In this document: positions 19,845 through 29,100 of the stretch, in pieces
How the letters are laid out: the number at the start of each line of letters is the position of its first letter
Numbering within the stretch: position 1 is the stretch's first letter
Source of the DNA: Tessaracoccus sp. MC1865
GTDB taxonomy: Bacteria; Actinomycetota; Actinomycetes; Propionibacteriales; Propionibacteriaceae
NCBI RefSeq assembly: GCF_017815535.1
Contig: NZ_CP072596.1
Span: forward strand, 2,387,614-2,451,613
Direction of reading: 5' to 3'
Length of the DNA stretch: 64,000 bases
Notes under the pieces: generated by a model
Databases searched by the model: none
What the model was told of the DNA's origin: nothing
What the model saw: only the letters and a program-made list of their open reading frames with translations
Position numbers and translations under genes: made by a program

Positions 19845-20498
19845 ATGAGCAACATCGTGTTCGTCTCCTCCAAGGAAACGCCTCCGGAACTGGCACTGCT
19901 GAGCCACCAGATCACCACCGTAACGTCGGCCGCCCAGGCGTTGATCGACGCGGAGGGCGCTGATGTCGTCGTGGTGGACGGCACCGTGGACCTCGCGGGC
20001 GCCCGCTCCACCTGCCAGGCGCTGTCGCGCGGCGGCAACGCCCCGGTGCTGCTGATCGTGGCGCTGTCCGGCCTTGCCGTGCTGTCGCCGGACTGGGGCT
20101 TCAACGACTTCGTGGCCGCGGGCAGCGAGCCGGCCGAGATCGACGCGCGCATCCGGGTGCTCACCCGCTCCAGCGCAGACCCCGATCTGCTGGTGGCCGG
20201 GCCCATCCGCGTGGACGGTGCCGCCTACACCGCCACTCTCGACGGGGCACCGCTCGACCTCACCTACACGGAGTTCGAACTGTTGCGCTACCTGATGCAG
20301 CACCCCGGCCGCGTGCTGTCGAGGGAGACCCTGGTCAGCCAGGTGTGGGGGTACGACTACTACGGCGGCACCCGCACCGTGGATGTCCACGTGCGCCGGC
20401 TTCGGGCTAAGCTCGGCCAATTCGACTACTACATCGGCACTGTGCGCAACGTTGGTTACCGCTTCGCCAGTGCGAGGGAGGCTCACCGTGCTGGTTAG
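19845..20498 (+). CDS. glnR: GlnR-family atypical response regulator
   Basis: OmpR-type transcription factor of 217 residues. The receiver half (1-115) resembles GlnR of Streptomyces and mycobacteria (ADVVVVDGTVDLAGARSTCQAL, GLAVLSPDWGFNDFV) and lacks the usual phospho-acceptor acidic cluster. The winged helix (125-212) is strongly conserved: LTYTEFELLRYLMQHPGRVLSRETL, VWGYDYYGGTRTVDVHVRRLRAKLG. GlnR controls nitrogen assimilation and, in relatives, overlaps with phosphate control. The ATG at 19845 follows GGAGGG. The reading frame overlaps mshD by 11 bases. The order glnR-mshD matches mycobacteria. Confidence 0.9.
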   Translation: MSNIVFVSSKETPPELALLSHQITTVTSAAQALIDAEGADVVVVDGTVDLAGARSTCQALSRGGNAPVLLIVALSGLAVLSPDWGFNDFVAAGSEPAEIDARIRVLTRSSADPDLLVAGPIRVDGAAYTATLDGAPLDLTYTEFELLRYLMQHPGRVLSRETLVSQVWGYDYYGGTRTVDVHVRRLRAKLGQFDYYIGTVRNVGYRFASAREAHRAG

Positions 20499-21357
20499 CT
20501 TGACGACGCTGACACCGACGATGCGCGACGCCCTGCGCGGCCTCGTCGACGCGATCACTGAGCATGACGGCATCTCCCCGGTCAACGAGTCGGGCTCGCT
20601 CGGCATCGACGGCGTGCGCGAGGCCGACTTCTTCTTCATGGGCAAGCGCAAGGACCCGTACGGCTTCGTCGTCTGCGACGAGCGCGACGGCACGCTGCTC
20701 GTGGGCGTCCATCCGGACCACCGTCGTGAGGGCATCGGCACCGAGCTCCTGACGGAGGCGCTGCGGGCCCACCCCGAGTCGTCGGCATGGGCCTTCGGGA
20801 CGCTGCCCGGCGCGCCCCAACTCGCCACCCGCGTCGGCATGCAGCCGGTCCGGTCCCTGCTCCGCATGGAATCCCGCGCCGACTACTCGCAGCCGGTCAC
20901 CGGCTCCCTACCTGAGGGCTACACCCTCGACACCTTCACCCCCGCAGACCGGGAACAACTGGTCGCCGTCAACGCCGCCGCGTTCGCCCACCATCCCGAG
21001 CAGGGCCGGCTCACCGTCGCGGAGTTCGACGACCTCACCCGCCAGCCGTGGTTCGATCCCCACGGCCTGTTCGTCGCCCGTCAGGACGGCGACGTGGTGG
21101 GCTTCCACTGGACCAAGCGCCATGGCGGCGGCCTCGGGGAGGTCTACGTGATGGCCGTCGCGCCGGAGCACGAGGGCAGGGGCCTGGGTCGCGTCCTGCT
21201 GGCCGCCGGTCTCCACCACCTCTCACAGCAGGGCGACGACCGCATCCAGCTCTATGTCGAGGGCAGCCAGGAGCGCGTGGTGGACATGTACCGCAAGGCG
21301 GGCTTCGAGATCGTCCAGACCGACACGAGCTTCCACGCCGAGAGGACCCCTGCATGA
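20488..21357 (+). CDS. mshD: Mycothiol synthase
   Basis: Final step of mycothiol synthesis: acetyl transfer from acetyl-CoA to Cys-GlcN-inositol. The protein has 289 residues with two GNAT domains. The active C-terminal domain shows [29 protein letters not shown] and [20 protein letters not shown], the acetyl-CoA-binding motif and the family-specific end. The N-terminal copy keeps [15 protein letters not shown]. The GTG at 20488 follows GGGAGG and overlaps glnR by 11 bases. Its stop overlaps the ppk1 start (ATGA). Confidence 0.93.
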   Translation: MLVSLTTLTPTMRDALRGLVDAITEHDGISPVNESGSLGIDGVREADFFFMGKRKDPYGFVVCDERDGTLLVGVHPDHRREGIGTELLTEALRAHPESSAWAFGTLPGAPQLATRVGMQPVRSLLRMESRADYSQPVTGSLPEGYTLDTFTPADREQLVAVNAAAFAHHPEQGRLTVAEFDDLTRQPWFDPHGLFVARQDGDVVGFHWTKRHGGGLGEVYVMAVAPEHEGRGLGRVLLAAGLHHLSQQGDDRIQLYVEGSQERVVDMYRKAGFEIVQTDTSFHAERTPA

Positions 21358-23456
21358 GCGATCCCGCCATCGACGCCACCGACGACGCACGGTTGCCGGC
21401 AGACCGCTACCTCGACCGTGAACTGAGCTGGCTGGCTTTCAACAACCGCGTCCTGGACCAGGCCAAGGACGCGCTCCGCGTCCCGCTGATCGAGCGCGCC
21501 AAGTTCCTGGCGATCTTCTCGTCGAACCTGGACGAGTTCTTCATGGTGCGCGTCGCGGGCCTGAAGCGCCGCATCGCGGCCGGCGTGGCCGTCCCCACAG
21601 TGCTTGGCAAGATGCCCGGCGAACTGCACGCCGAACTGCTCGCCAAGGTGGGTCGCCTGGTGAACGAGCAGTCGTTGGTGTTCCAGAAGGACGTCCGCCC
21701 CGCGCTGCGCGCCGAGGGCGTGGAGATCCTCAAGTGGGAGGAACTCACGGCCAACGAGAAGGACGCGATGCGGGCGCTGTTCGCCGAGCGGATCTTCCCC
21801 GTGCTCACCCCCCTCGCCGTGGACCCGTCGCACCCCTTCCCCTACATCTCGGGCCTCTCGCTGAACCTGGCGGTGCTGCTGCGCAACCCCGTCACGGGCA
21901 CCAGGCAGTTCGCCCGCGTGAAGGTGCCGCCGGTGCTGTCGCGCTTCGTCCGCCTCGCGGAGGGCCGCTACCTGCCGCTGGAGGAGATCATCTCCCGCCA
22001 TCTCGGGCAGTTGTTCAGCGGCATGCAGGTGCTGTCCCACACCACCTTCCGGGTCACCCGGAACGAGGACATCGAGGTGGAGGAGGACGACGCCGAGAAC
22101 CTCCTGTTCGCCCTGGAGAAGGAACTGCTGCGACGCAAGGTCGGTCGCCCTCCGGTCCGCCTCGAGGTCGAGGACGACATCGACGAGAAGATGCTCGACA
22201 TGCTCATCAGCGAGCTCGACATCAACGCCAACGAGGTCTACCGGCTGCAGGCGCCGCTGGACCTCACGGGCCTTTTCTCGCTGGACGACTCCAACCGGGA
22301 AGACCTCAAGTACCCCAACTTCCTGCCCATCACGCACCCGGACCTGGCGGAGGTGGAGAGCGCAAGCCCCGCGGACATGTTCAAGGCGCTGAAGCTGCGC
22401 GACGTGCTGGTGCAGCATCCGTACGACTCGTTCGCCACCTCGGTGCAGCGCTTCATCGAGCAGGCGGCGGCTGATCCCGCGGTGCTCGCCATCAAGCAGA
22501 CGCTGTACCGCACCTCCGGCGACTCCCCCATCGTCGACGCCCTCATCGAGGCGGCCGAGATGGGCAAGCAGGTCCTGGCCATCGTCGAGATCAAGGCCCG
22601 CTTCGACGAGCAGAACAACATCGGCTGGGCGCGGAAGCTGGAGAAGGCCGGTGTCCATGTGGTCTACGGCATGCTCGGGCTGAAGACCCACTGCAAGCTG
22701 TCGCTGGTGGTGCGGGAGGAGGCAGACGGCCTGCGCCGCTACGCCCACATCGGCACCGGCAACTACAACCCGAAGACCGCCCGCCTCTATGAGGACATGG
22801 GTCTGCTGACGGCGCACCCCATCATCACCGACGACCTGGCGCGGCTCTTCAACCACCTCTCGGGCATGACGCAGGAGACGCACTACCGCCGCCTGCTGGT
22901 GGCCCCGGACGGCATTCGGCGCGGGTTGCTGGACTACATCGACGGCGAGATCGCCAATCAGCGACGCGGCCTGCCGTCGGGCATCAAGATCAAAGTCAAC
23001 TCCATCGTCGACGAGGCCATCATCGACGGCCTCTACCGCGCGTCGCAGGCAGGCGTGCCGGTGGACATGTGGGTGCGCGGCATCTGCACCATCAGGCCGG
23101 GAGTCCCCGGCCTGAGCGAGAACATCAGGGTCCGGTCCATCCTGGGCAGGTTCCTCGAGCACTCCCGCATCTATTCGTTCGTGGGGGGCGGCCAGCCCAT
23201 CGTGGGCATCGGCTCGGCAGACCTCATGCACCGCAACCTGGACCGCCGTGTGGAGGCCATCGTGGGGCTCAGCAACCCGGCGCATCTGCGCCACATCGAC
23301 GAACTCTTCGCGATGGCGTTCGACCCCGGCACCGTGCACTGGGAACTCAACGATTCGACGTGGACGGCGCACACCACCGGGCCGGACGGCTCCCCGTTGA
23401 GAGACATCCAGGAATGGCTCATCCAGCAGACCGCGGCCCGGCGCTCGACCCGATGA
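21354..23456 (+). CDS. ppk1: Polyphosphate kinase 1
   Basis: Reversible polymerisation of ATP gamma-phosphate into polyphosphate. The 700-residue protein starts with the family motif [23 protein letters not shown]. The phosphorylated His is His446 in [13 protein letters not shown], and the second active-site His465 lies in [22 protein letters not shown]. The start ATG overlaps the mshD stop and the gene's own stop overlaps the next start, so glnR-mshD-ppk1-mutT1 is one coupled operon. A 781-codon open frame on the opposite strand is a high-GC artefact. Confidence 0.96.
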   Translation: MSDPAIDATDDARLPADRYLDRELSWLAFNNRVLDQAKDALRVPLIERAKFLAIFSSNLDEFFMVRVAGLKRRIAAGVAVPTVLGKMPGELHAELLAKVGRLVNEQSLVFQKDVRPALRAEGVEILKWEELTANEKDAMRALFAERIFPVLTPLAVDPSHPFPYISGLSLNLAVLLRNPVTGTRQFARVKVPPVLSRFVRLAEGRYLPLEEIISRHLGQLFSGMQVLSHTTFRVTRNEDIEVEEDDAENLLFALEKELLRRKVGRPPVRLEVEDDIDEKMLDMLISELDINANEVYRLQAPLDLTGLFSLDDSNREDLKYPNFLPITHPDLAEVESASPADMFKALKLRDVLVQHPYDSFATSVQRFIEQAAADPAVLAIKQTLYRTSGDSPIVDALIEAAEMGKQVLAIVEIKARFDEQNNIGWARKLEKAGVHVVYGMLGLKTHCKLSLVVREEADGLRRYAHIGTGNYNPKTARLYEDMGLLTAHPIITDDLARLFNHLSGMTQETHYRRLLVAPDGIRRGLLDYIDGEIANQRRGLPSGIKIKVNSIVDEAIIDGLYRASQAGVPVDMWVRGICTIRPGVPGLSENIRVRSILGRFLEHSRIYSFVGGGQPIVGIGSADLMHRNLDRRVEAIVGLSNPAHLRHIDELFAMAFDPGTVHWELNDSTWTAHTTGPDGSPLRDIQEWLIQQTAARRSTR

Positions 23457-24325
23457 GCCGCCGCGTCGCCATCCGCGCGGCGGGGGCCGTCGTGCTGCGG
23501 GGCACCGGAGACGACGTCGAGGTGCTGATGATCCACCGCCCGGCCTACGACGACTGGTCGCTGCCGAAGGGCAAGGGCACCGTCGACGAACTGCCACCCC
23601 AGACCGCGGTGCGGGAGGTGTTCGAAGAGGCCGGGGTCGCCGTCCGGTTGGGGCTGCGGCTGCCCCCCATCGAGTACAAGCTCTCCAAGGGGCTCAAGGC
23701 CGTCCAGTACTGGCGCGCCGAGGTGTTGGCGGAGCATCCCTTCGAGCCCAACCGCGAGGTCGACAAGATCCGCTGGGCCCGGATCGACCGGGCCATGAGG
23801 ACCCTCACCTACGCCGACGAGCGGCGCCTGCTGTCGACGGCACTGCTGAAGCCGCGCACCACCCCCCTGCTGCTCGTGCGCCACGGCAAGGCCATGCTCC
23901 GCAAGGACTGGAGCGGGCCGGACCAGGAGCGTCGCCTCACGGGGCGCGGCCGGCGCCAGGCCCGGGAACTGGCCCAGTTGTTCGGCGCCTACGGCGTCGA
24001 ACACCTGGTGAGTTCCTCCTCCACCAGGTGCGTGGAGACGTTGCGCCCGTACGCGGAACAGCGCGGGCTGGAGATCGTCACGGAGGACGTGCTCACCGAA
24101 GAGGAGGGCACGGTGCATCCGAGGGAGGTCCGCCGCTTCGTCGCCCGCCTGTTCAAGCGCACCACGGCCCCCACCGCGCTCTGTGGGCACCGCCCCGTGC
24201 TGCCGGCGATGTTCGAGGGCCTGGGGATCAAGGCCAAGCCCATGGTGGTGGGCGAAGTGGTCGTCGTGCACCGGGACGACGACGGTGACCTCGTCGCCGT
24301 CGAGGTGCACAAGCCGACGGCCTGA
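23453..24325 (+). CDS. mutT1: NUDIX hydrolase fused to histidine phosphatase (MutT1 type)
   Basis: A 290-residue two-domain enzyme. Residues 5-130 are a NUDIX domain with a complete box (G40 to V62, ending REVFEEAGV). Residues 137-285 are a histidine phosphatase domain with the catalytic LLLVRHGKA (His144) and a later CGHRP. The architecture equals MutT1 of mycobacteria, which removes 8-oxo-(d)GTP and diadenosine polyphosphates; there too it neighbours ppk1. The ATG overlaps the ppk1 stop (ATGA). A weak hairpin CTGGG-AGTT-CCCAG lies just downstream of the stop at about 24340-24353. Confidence 0.9.
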   Translation: MSRRVAIRAAGAVVLRGTGDDVEVLMIHRPAYDDWSLPKGKGTVDELPPQTAVREVFEEAGVAVRLGLRLPPIEYKLSKGLKAVQYWRAEVLAEHPFEPNREVDKIRWARIDRAMRTLTYADERRLLSTALLKPRTTPLLLVRHGKAMLRKDWSGPDQERRLTGRGRRQARELAQLFGAYGVEHLVSSSSTRCVETLRPYAEQRGLEIVTEDVLTEEEGTVHPREVRRFVARLFKRTTAPTALCGHRPVLPAMFEGLGIKAKPMVVGEVVVVHRDDDGDLVAVEVHKPTA

Positions 24326-24415
24326 GCCGGATCTCGGGCTCTGGGAGTTCCCAGGGGGTACCGGTCCCGTCACAAACACCCGAGAAACCCCCGGCCGGGC
24401 CAGAACTCGCCCCCC

Positions 24416-24459
24416 GTTCATCATCTGTTAACCAAACCCGGACCATTCGGTTACCTGGT
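24416..24459 (+). promoter_or_regulatory. PHO box: four 11-base direct repeats upstream of pstS
   Basis: Four consecutive 11-base units begin at 24416, 24427, 24438 and 24449: GTTCATCATCT, GTTAACCAAAC, CCGGACCATTC and GGTTACCTGGT. The common form is GTTnACCnnnn, the layout and consensus of PhoP-binding PHO boxes in Streptomyces. A -10 box TACGTT starts five bases after the last unit, so the repeats cover the -35 region, as expected for activation by PhoP under phosphate limitation. Confidence 0.75.
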
Positions 24460-24464
24460 CGTCC

Positions 24465-24470
24465 TACGTT
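24465..24470 (+). promoter_or_regulatory. -10 box of the pstS promoter
   Basis: TACGTT fits TANNNT and lies immediately downstream of the PHO box with no -35 box, a typical activator-dependent promoter. The transcription start would be near 24477, leaving a leader of about 70 bases before pstS. Confidence 0.5.
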
Positions 24471-24545
24471 CACAGCAGGAACACACAGTTCGTTCAGTTC
24501 CAGGGCCAACTCGCGGCCCATTCCCGTCTCGGAAGGTATCCCGAA

Positions 24546-25685
24546 ATGAAGATCCGCCTGACCGCCGCTGCCGGCCTCTCGGCCGCCCTCCTCCTGTCGG
24601 CCTGCGCCGCCAACGAGAGCGCCACCAACGCTCCCGCGGAGAACACCCCCGCCTCCAGCGCCGGGGAATCGGCTGGCACCGAAGAAACCGCCAGCACGGA
24701 AGCGGCCGCCCCCGCCTCGAACCTCGAGGGCACCCTCTCCGGCATCGGCGCCTCGGCGCAGGAAGTCGCCCAGCAGACCTGGATCGCCGGCTTCCAGACC
24801 GCTAACGAAGGCGTCACCATCAACTACTCCCCCGAGGGCTCCGGCGCCGGGCGCGAAGCCTTCATCGGCGGCGGCGCGGACTTCGCTGGCTCCGACCGGG
24901 CCTTCAAGCAGGAAGAGATCGACGAGAACACCTTCTCGCAGTGCGTTGACAAGCCGATCAACCTGCCCGTCTACATCTCCCCCATCGCCGTTGTCTTCAA
25001 CGTCGAGGGTGTCACGGACCTGAACCTGGACGCCGACACGCTGGCTGCCATCTTCAAGGGCGACATCACCAAGTGGAACGACGAGAAGATCGCCGCGCTG
25101 AACGAGGGCGTCGAACTCCCCGACCTCGACATCACAGCCGTGCACCGCTCCGACACCTCGGGCACCACCGAGAACTTCACGGACTACCTCGCCGCCGCTG
25201 CTCCCAGCGTGTGGGACGCCGAGAAGTCCGGTGACTGGCCGTACGAGGGTGGCGAGGCCGCCGCTCAGACCCAGGGCGTTGTCTCCGCCGTCTCCGGCGG
25301 TGTCGGCACCATCGGTTACGTCGATGCTTCGCAGGCCGGCGACTTCTCCACCGCCAAGCTCGGCAAGGAAGGCTCGTTCCACGGCCCCACCACTGAGGCA
25401 GCCGCAGCCATCGTCGAGAACTCGCCGGTGGAAGATGGCCGCGCCGAGAACGACATGGCCATCAAGGTCGACCGCGAGGCCGAGGGCTACCCGATCGTGC
25501 TCGTGTCGTACCTGATCGCCTGCCAGGATTACCAGGACGACGCCAAGGCTGAGCTCGTGAAGGCCTACGCCAGCTACATCGCTTCGGAAGAGGGCCAGTC
25601 GGCCTCCGCCGAGCGCGCCGGTTCCGCGGCGCTCTCCGCCGCGCTGTCCGAGCAGGTCACCGCCGCGATCGACTCCATCCAGTGA
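24546..25685 (+). CDS. pstS: Phosphate ABC transporter, substrate-binding lipoprotein PstS
   Basis: High-affinity phosphate binding outside the membrane. The 379-residue precursor has a signal peptide and lipobox LLLSAC with Cys20, then an Ala/Glu/Thr-rich spacer. Ligand-binding elements include SGIGASAQEVAQQTW, INYSPEGSGAGREAFIGGGADFAGSDR and VHRSDTSGTTENF. The ATG follows AAGG. It is the first gene of pstSCAB, behind the PHO box. A hairpin at 25705-25743 separates it from pstC and probably keeps pstS transcripts more abundant than those of the permease. Confidence 0.95.
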   Translation: MKIRLTAAAGLSAALLLSACAANESATNAPAENTPASSAGESAGTEETASTEAAAPASNLEGTLSGIGASAQEVAQQTWIAGFQTANEGVTINYSPEGSGAGREAFIGGGADFAGSDRAFKQEEIDENTFSQCVDKPINLPVYISPIAVVFNVEGVTDLNLDADTLAAIFKGDITKWNDEKIAALNEGVELPDLDITAVHRSDTSGTTENFTDYLAAAAPSVWDAEKSGDWPYEGGEAAAQTQGVVSAVSGGVGTIGYVDASQAGDFSTAKLGKEGSFHGPTTEAAAAIVENSPVEDGRAENDMAIKVDREAEGYPIVLVSYLIACQDYQDDAKAELVKAYASYIASEEGQSASAERAGSAALSAALSEQVTAAIDSIQ

Positions 25686-25704
25686 TCATCAGCCTCTGAT
25701 CGAT

Positions 25705-25743
25705 GCAGAGTCGCGTCGCCCGAAACGGGTGACGCGACTTTGC
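25705..25743 (+). terminator. Attenuator-like hairpin between pstS and pstC
   Basis: Nested stem: AGTCGCGTC pairs with GACGCGACT, an inner CCCG pairs with CGGG around AAA, and outer GCA pairs with TGC; TTT follows the main arm. Partial termination or 3'-end protection here would give more PstS than PstCAB, as is common in pst operons. Confidence 0.65.
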
Positions 25744-25800
25744 ACGATGAGGGGCGTGTAATCTGCAAACCGCTACTCTCGTTTCGATTCAGGAGCGCCC

Positions 25801-26790
25801 ATGTCGGCAACGGAAGCCCCCGAAGCCCCGCAGACAGACACCGGACCCGAGTCCGAGTCCCATTCGCTCACCCGCAGCAAGAAGCGTTTCGGCGATTCCT
25901 TCTTCCGGGGTCTGTCCACCGGGTCGGGCGTCCTGATCCTCGTCATCCTGGCCGCGGTGGCCGCCTTCCTCGTGGGCCTGGCGCTGCCGGCACTCCTGGC
26001 AGACCCTGAGACGTTCCAGTTCGGGCGCGGTCAGAGCTTCTGGTCCTACGTCGCCCCGTACGCCTTCGGCACGATGTGGTCCGCCCTGCTGGCCATGGTG
26101 ATGGCCGTCCCTGTCGCCGTCGGTATCGCGCTGTTCCTCACGCACTACGCACCCAGGCGGGTGGCCTCGTCGTTCGGCTACATCATCGACCTGCTGGCCG
26201 CCGTGCCGTCCGTCGTCTTCGGCCTGTGGGGCATCGCCGTGCTGGCGCCGGCCATGCGCCCGCTGTTCCTCTGGCTCAACGAGAACGCCGGCTGGATCCC
26301 GCTGTTCAGCGGCCAGGTGTCCGGCACCGGCCGCACCATCTTCACCGCCTCCGTCGTGCTGGCCGTCATGATCCTGCCGATCATCACCGCCATCTCCCGT
26401 GAGGTGTTCCTCCAGACGCCGAAGCTCCATGAAGAGGCTTCGTTGGCGCTCGGCGCCACGCGCTGGGAGATGATCAAGCAGGCCGTGATCCCGTTCGGCA
26501 TGCCGGGCATCGTGTCGGCCTGCATGCTCGGCCTCGGCCGTGCGCTCGGCGAGACGATGGCCGTGGCCATGGTGCTGTCCGGCTCGGGCATCATCAGCTT
26601 CAAGCTCCTCACCAGCCAGAACCCCAACACCATCGCGGCCAATATCGCGCAGTCCTTCCCCGAGGCGCATGACATCGGCCGCAACGAGCTCATCGCAACC
26701 GGCCTGGTGCTGTTCATCATCACGCTGATCGTCAACATGACCGCGCGGTGGATCATCAACCGCCGCAAGGACTTCTCGGGAGCCAACTGA
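25801..26790 (+). CDS. pstC: Phosphate ABC transporter permease PstC
   Basis: A 329-residue inner-membrane permease with six predicted helices. The EAA-type loop that contacts PstB is visible in EEASLALGATRWEMIKQAVIPFGMPGI, followed by LGRALGETMAVAMVLSG. The cytosolic N-terminus (residues 1-35) is acidic then basic. Its stop shares one base with the pstA start (TGATG). It sits between the pstS attenuator and pstA in the pst operon. Confidence 0.95.
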   Translation: MSATEAPEAPQTDTGPESESHSLTRSKKRFGDSFFRGLSTGSGVLILVILAAVAAFLVGLALPALLADPETFQFGRGQSFWSYVAPYAFGTMWSALLAMVMAVPVAVGIALFLTHYAPRRVASSFGYIIDLLAAVPSVVFGLWGIAVLAPAMRPLFLWLNENAGWIPLFSGQVSGTGRTIFTASVVLAVMILPIITAISREVFLQTPKLHEEASLALGATRWEMIKQAVIPFGMPGIVSACMLGLGRALGETMAVAMVLSGSGIISFKLLTSQNPNTIAANIAQSFPEAHDIGRNELIATGLVLFIITLIVNMTARWIINRRKDFSGAN

Positions 26791-27881
26791 TGAGCACGAC
26801 GCAGACCGCACCGTCCCCGAAGACGAGCCTGACCCCGAAACCCACCACACTGACGCACGGCAACCTCCCCCCGTACACGAGCGTCGCGGCCTTCGTGGTC
26901 TCCGTGGCCGTCGCGGCGGGCCTGTTGGCGCTCCTGAAGTCGGCCAACATCGCCAGCGTCGTCGCGGCGGCCACCGTGCTGTTCCTCCTGGCGATGTTCA
27001 TCCTCTCCAGCGCCGTCGAGGGCGGCCGCCGTGCGAAGGACCGCCTCGCGAAGTACGTCGTCACGGGGTTCTTCCTGATCGCGCTGACCCCCCTCGTCTC
27101 CCTGGTCTGGGGCACGGTGGCCAACGGTCTCGCCCGTTTCGACGGCGTCTTCTTCTCCTGGTCGATGCGCAACGTCCTCGGTGAGGGCGGCGGCGCCGTC
27201 CACGCCATCTGGGGAACGCTGATCGTCACCGGCATCGCGACGCTGATCTCGGTGCCCGTGGGCCTGATGACGGCGATCTTCCTCGTCGAATATGCCGGCA
27301 ACGGCAAGCTCGGAGCGGCGATCCGATTCTTCGTCGACGTGATGACGGGCATTCCTTCCATCGTCGCGGGCCTGTTCGCCTACACGTTGTTCTCCATGGT
27401 CTTCGGCGCCGGCCATAAGTCCGGCATGTCGGGTGCCGTCGCATTGTCGGTCCTCATGATCCCGACGGTGGTTCGTTCCACCGAGGAGATGCTGCGGATC
27501 GTGCCCAATGAGCTGCGCGAAGCCTCCTACGCCTTGGGTGTGCCGAAGTGGCGCACCATCCTGAAGGTGGTCCTGCCCACCTCGATCGCGGGCATCGTCA
27601 CCGGTGTCGTGCTGGCCATCGCCCGCGTCATCGGCGAGACCGCGCCGCTGCTGGTCACGGCCTCCATCACGTCGTCGATGAACCTCGACCCCTTCGACAA
27701 CCCCATGGCCACCCTGCCGGTGTTCGTGTACAACCAGTACATGTACGCGCCCGGCATCGATACGGCGGCGTACCATGCACGTGCATGGGCCGGCGCGCTC
27801 ACCCTCATTCTGATCGTTATGGGACTGAACGCCATCGGGCGATTCATCGCCTGGAAGTTCGCCCCCAAGGCCGGACGCTGA
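26790..27881 (+). CDS. pstA: Phosphate ABC transporter permease PstA
   Basis: A 363-residue permease partner of PstC. It has a longer N-terminus than Escherichia coli PstA, with two or three extra hydrophobic segments in the first 105 residues. The EAA loop is [27 protein letters not shown] and the following [15 protein letters not shown] is typical. The ATG overlaps the pstC stop and follows GGGAG. pstB begins 16 bases downstream. Confidence 0.95.
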   Translation: MSTTQTAPSPKTSLTPKPTTLTHGNLPPYTSVAAFVVSVAVAAGLLALLKSANIASVVAAATVLFLLAMFILSSAVEGGRRAKDRLAKYVVTGFFLIALTPLVSLVWGTVANGLARFDGVFFSWSMRNVLGEGGGAVHAIWGTLIVTGIATLISVPVGLMTAIFLVEYAGNGKLGAAIRFFVDVMTGIPSIVAGLFAYTLFSMVFGAGHKSGMSGAVALSVLMIPTVVRSTEEMLRIVPNELREASYALGVPKWRTILKVVLPTSIAGIVTGVVLAIARVIGETAPLLVTASITSSMNLDPFDNPMATLPVFVYNQYMYAPGIDTAAYHARAWAGALTLILIVMGLNAIGRFIAWKFAPKAGR

Positions 27882-27897
27882 GTTAAGGAACCTGGAA

Positions 27898-28677
27898 ATG
27901 TCCAAGCGTATTGAGATCAAAGACCTTGACATCTATTACGGCAAGTTCCATGCCGTGAAGTCGGTCAACATGACCATCGAGCCCCGCGCGGTCACGGCGT
28001 TCATCGGGTCGTCCGGCTGCGGCAAGTCCACCGTGCTGCGCTCGCTGAACCGCATGCACGAGGTCATCCCCGGCGCCTACGTCGACGGCCAGGTACTCCT
28101 CGACGGCGTGGACCTGTACGCCGCCAATGTGGACCCGGTGCGCGTGCGTCGCCAGGTGGGCATGGTGTTCCAGCGCCCCAACCCGTTCCCCACGATGTCG
28201 ATCAAGGAGAACATCCTGGCCGGCGTCCGCCTGAACAACGCGCGCATCTCCCGCAAGGACGCCGACGAACTCGTCGAGAAGTCGCTGCGCGGCGCCAACC
28301 TGTGGAACGAGGTCAAGGACCGCCTTGAGCGTCCCGGCTCGAGCCTCTCCGGTGGCCAGCAGCAGCGTCTGTGCATCGCCCGCGCCATCGCCGTCGAGCC
28401 TGACGTGCTGCTGATGGACGAACCCTGCTCCGCGCTCGACCCCATCTCGACCCTGGCCATCGAGGACCTGATCAAGGACCTCAAGGAGGACTACACCGTC
28501 GTCATCGTCACGCACAACATGCAGCAGGCTGCTCGGGTGTCCGACCGGACGGCCTTCTTCAACCTGAAGGCCCACGGCCAGCCGGGCGAGCTCATCGAGA
28601 TGGGCCCGACGGAGAAGATCTTCCACAACCCGGAGCAGAAGGCCACGGAGGACTACATCACCGGCCGCTTCGGCTGA
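27898..28677 (+). CDS. pstB: Phosphate ABC transporter ATPase PstB
   Basis: A 259-residue ABC ATPase energising phosphate uptake. Walker [10 protein letters not shown] (37-45), Q-loop [13 protein letters not shown], signature LSGGQQQRL, Walker [14 protein letters not shown] and the switch His in [10 protein letters not shown] are all intact. The [10 protein letters not shown] segment is specific for PstB. It is the last gene of the operon and is followed by a clear hairpin terminator. No phoU gene follows here. Confidence 0.96.
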   Translation: MSKRIEIKDLDIYYGKFHAVKSVNMTIEPRAVTAFIGSSGCGKSTVLRSLNRMHEVIPGAYVDGQVLLDGVDLYAANVDPVRVRRQVGMVFQRPNPFPTMSIKENILAGVRLNNARISRKDADELVEKSLRGANLWNEVKDRLERPGSSLSGGQQQRLCIARAIAVEPDVLLMDEPCSALDPISTLAIEDLIKDLKEDYTVVIVTHNMQQAARVSDRTAFFNLKAHGQPGELIEMGPTEKIFHNPEQKATEDYITGRFG

Positions 28678-28696
28678 GCCTGGGAACCACCGAGTG

Positions 28697-28723
28697 ACGG
28701 CGTCGCCTCTGGCGGCGCCGTTT
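28697..28723 (+). terminator. Terminator of the pst operon
   Basis: An 11-base-pair stem (ACGGCGTCGCC with its partner at 28711-28721, one G-T pair) with a TCT loop, directly followed by TTCCC. It begins 20 bases after the pstB stop. Confidence 0.75.
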
Positions 28724-28749
28724 CCCGTCTGGGGTCGGCGTCGGTGCCG

Positions 28750-28875
28750 CCAAATCTAGATTCGGGGTCGTCCGGCACCCCAGATCCAGATGCAGTTGCT
28801 TCCTGCCTTCGGCCGGGAGCGACGCCGCACACCCCAAATCTAGATTCGGGGTCGTCCGGCACCCCAGATCCAGAT
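28750..28875. repeat. Two identical 42-base palindromic repeats, left side of island
   Basis: The 42 bases at 28750-28791 are repeated exactly at 28834-28875, with a 42-base spacer. Each copy is an imperfect hairpin: ATCTAGATTCGGGG pairs with CCCCAGATCCAGAT around a 10-base loop. Related palindromes with the core GAATCTNGATTCGGGG occur at 30054-30176 on the other side of the next gene. No gene is visible in 28724-29100 apart from these repeats and the 21-base repeats that follow. Confidence 0.85.
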
Positions 28876-28977
28876 CCAGGTCCTCCGGGACCACCCGCCG
28901 GTCGCTCGCGATGGTTACGCCATCACCCCCGGGGAGCCGACGACGGACGCCACGTAGGTGCGCGGCAGTGTGCTGCA

Positions 28978-29061
28978 GTGTTGTCCGAGTGGGCCACGGT
29001 GTTGTCCAACGGGCGCCAGGTGTTGTCCCTCCACCTCCTGGTGTTGTCCGTTGCAGCCCAG
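28978..29061. repeat. Four 21-base tandem repeats starting GTGTTGTCC
   Basis: GTGTTGTCC occurs at 28978, 28999, 29020 and 29041, exactly 21 bases apart, while the 12 bases in between vary. The period equals two helix turns, so all four lie on one face of the DNA. The array ends 40 bases before the ATG at 29101. It could be an operator array for that gene. It could also encode a seven-residue repeat (VLSxxxx) in a longer upstream frame, but I see no supported start for one. Confidence 0.7.
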
Positions 29062-29100
29062 GCACAGACAACGAGCCACCCTGCATGCGAGCGTCGGCAC

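Noticed and set aside
21252-23597. Very long open frame on the minus strand opposite ppk1 (also opposite typA, purA and others)
   Set aside because: High-GC codon bias keeps antisense frames open; these translations are rich in Arg, His and Gly, have no family motifs and lie fully over well-supported genes.
24427-24459. GTTAAC and GGTTAC read as a GlnR box
   Set aside because: The spacing does not follow the GlnR pattern of alternating GTnAC and GAAAC half-sites, while all four units fit the 11-base PHO periodicity.
28750-28875. Two 42-base repeats with a 42-base spacer, like a minimal CRISPR
   Set aside because: Only two copies, the repeat is itself a long hairpin, relatives of it lie beyond the next gene without regular spacing, and no cas gene is present.
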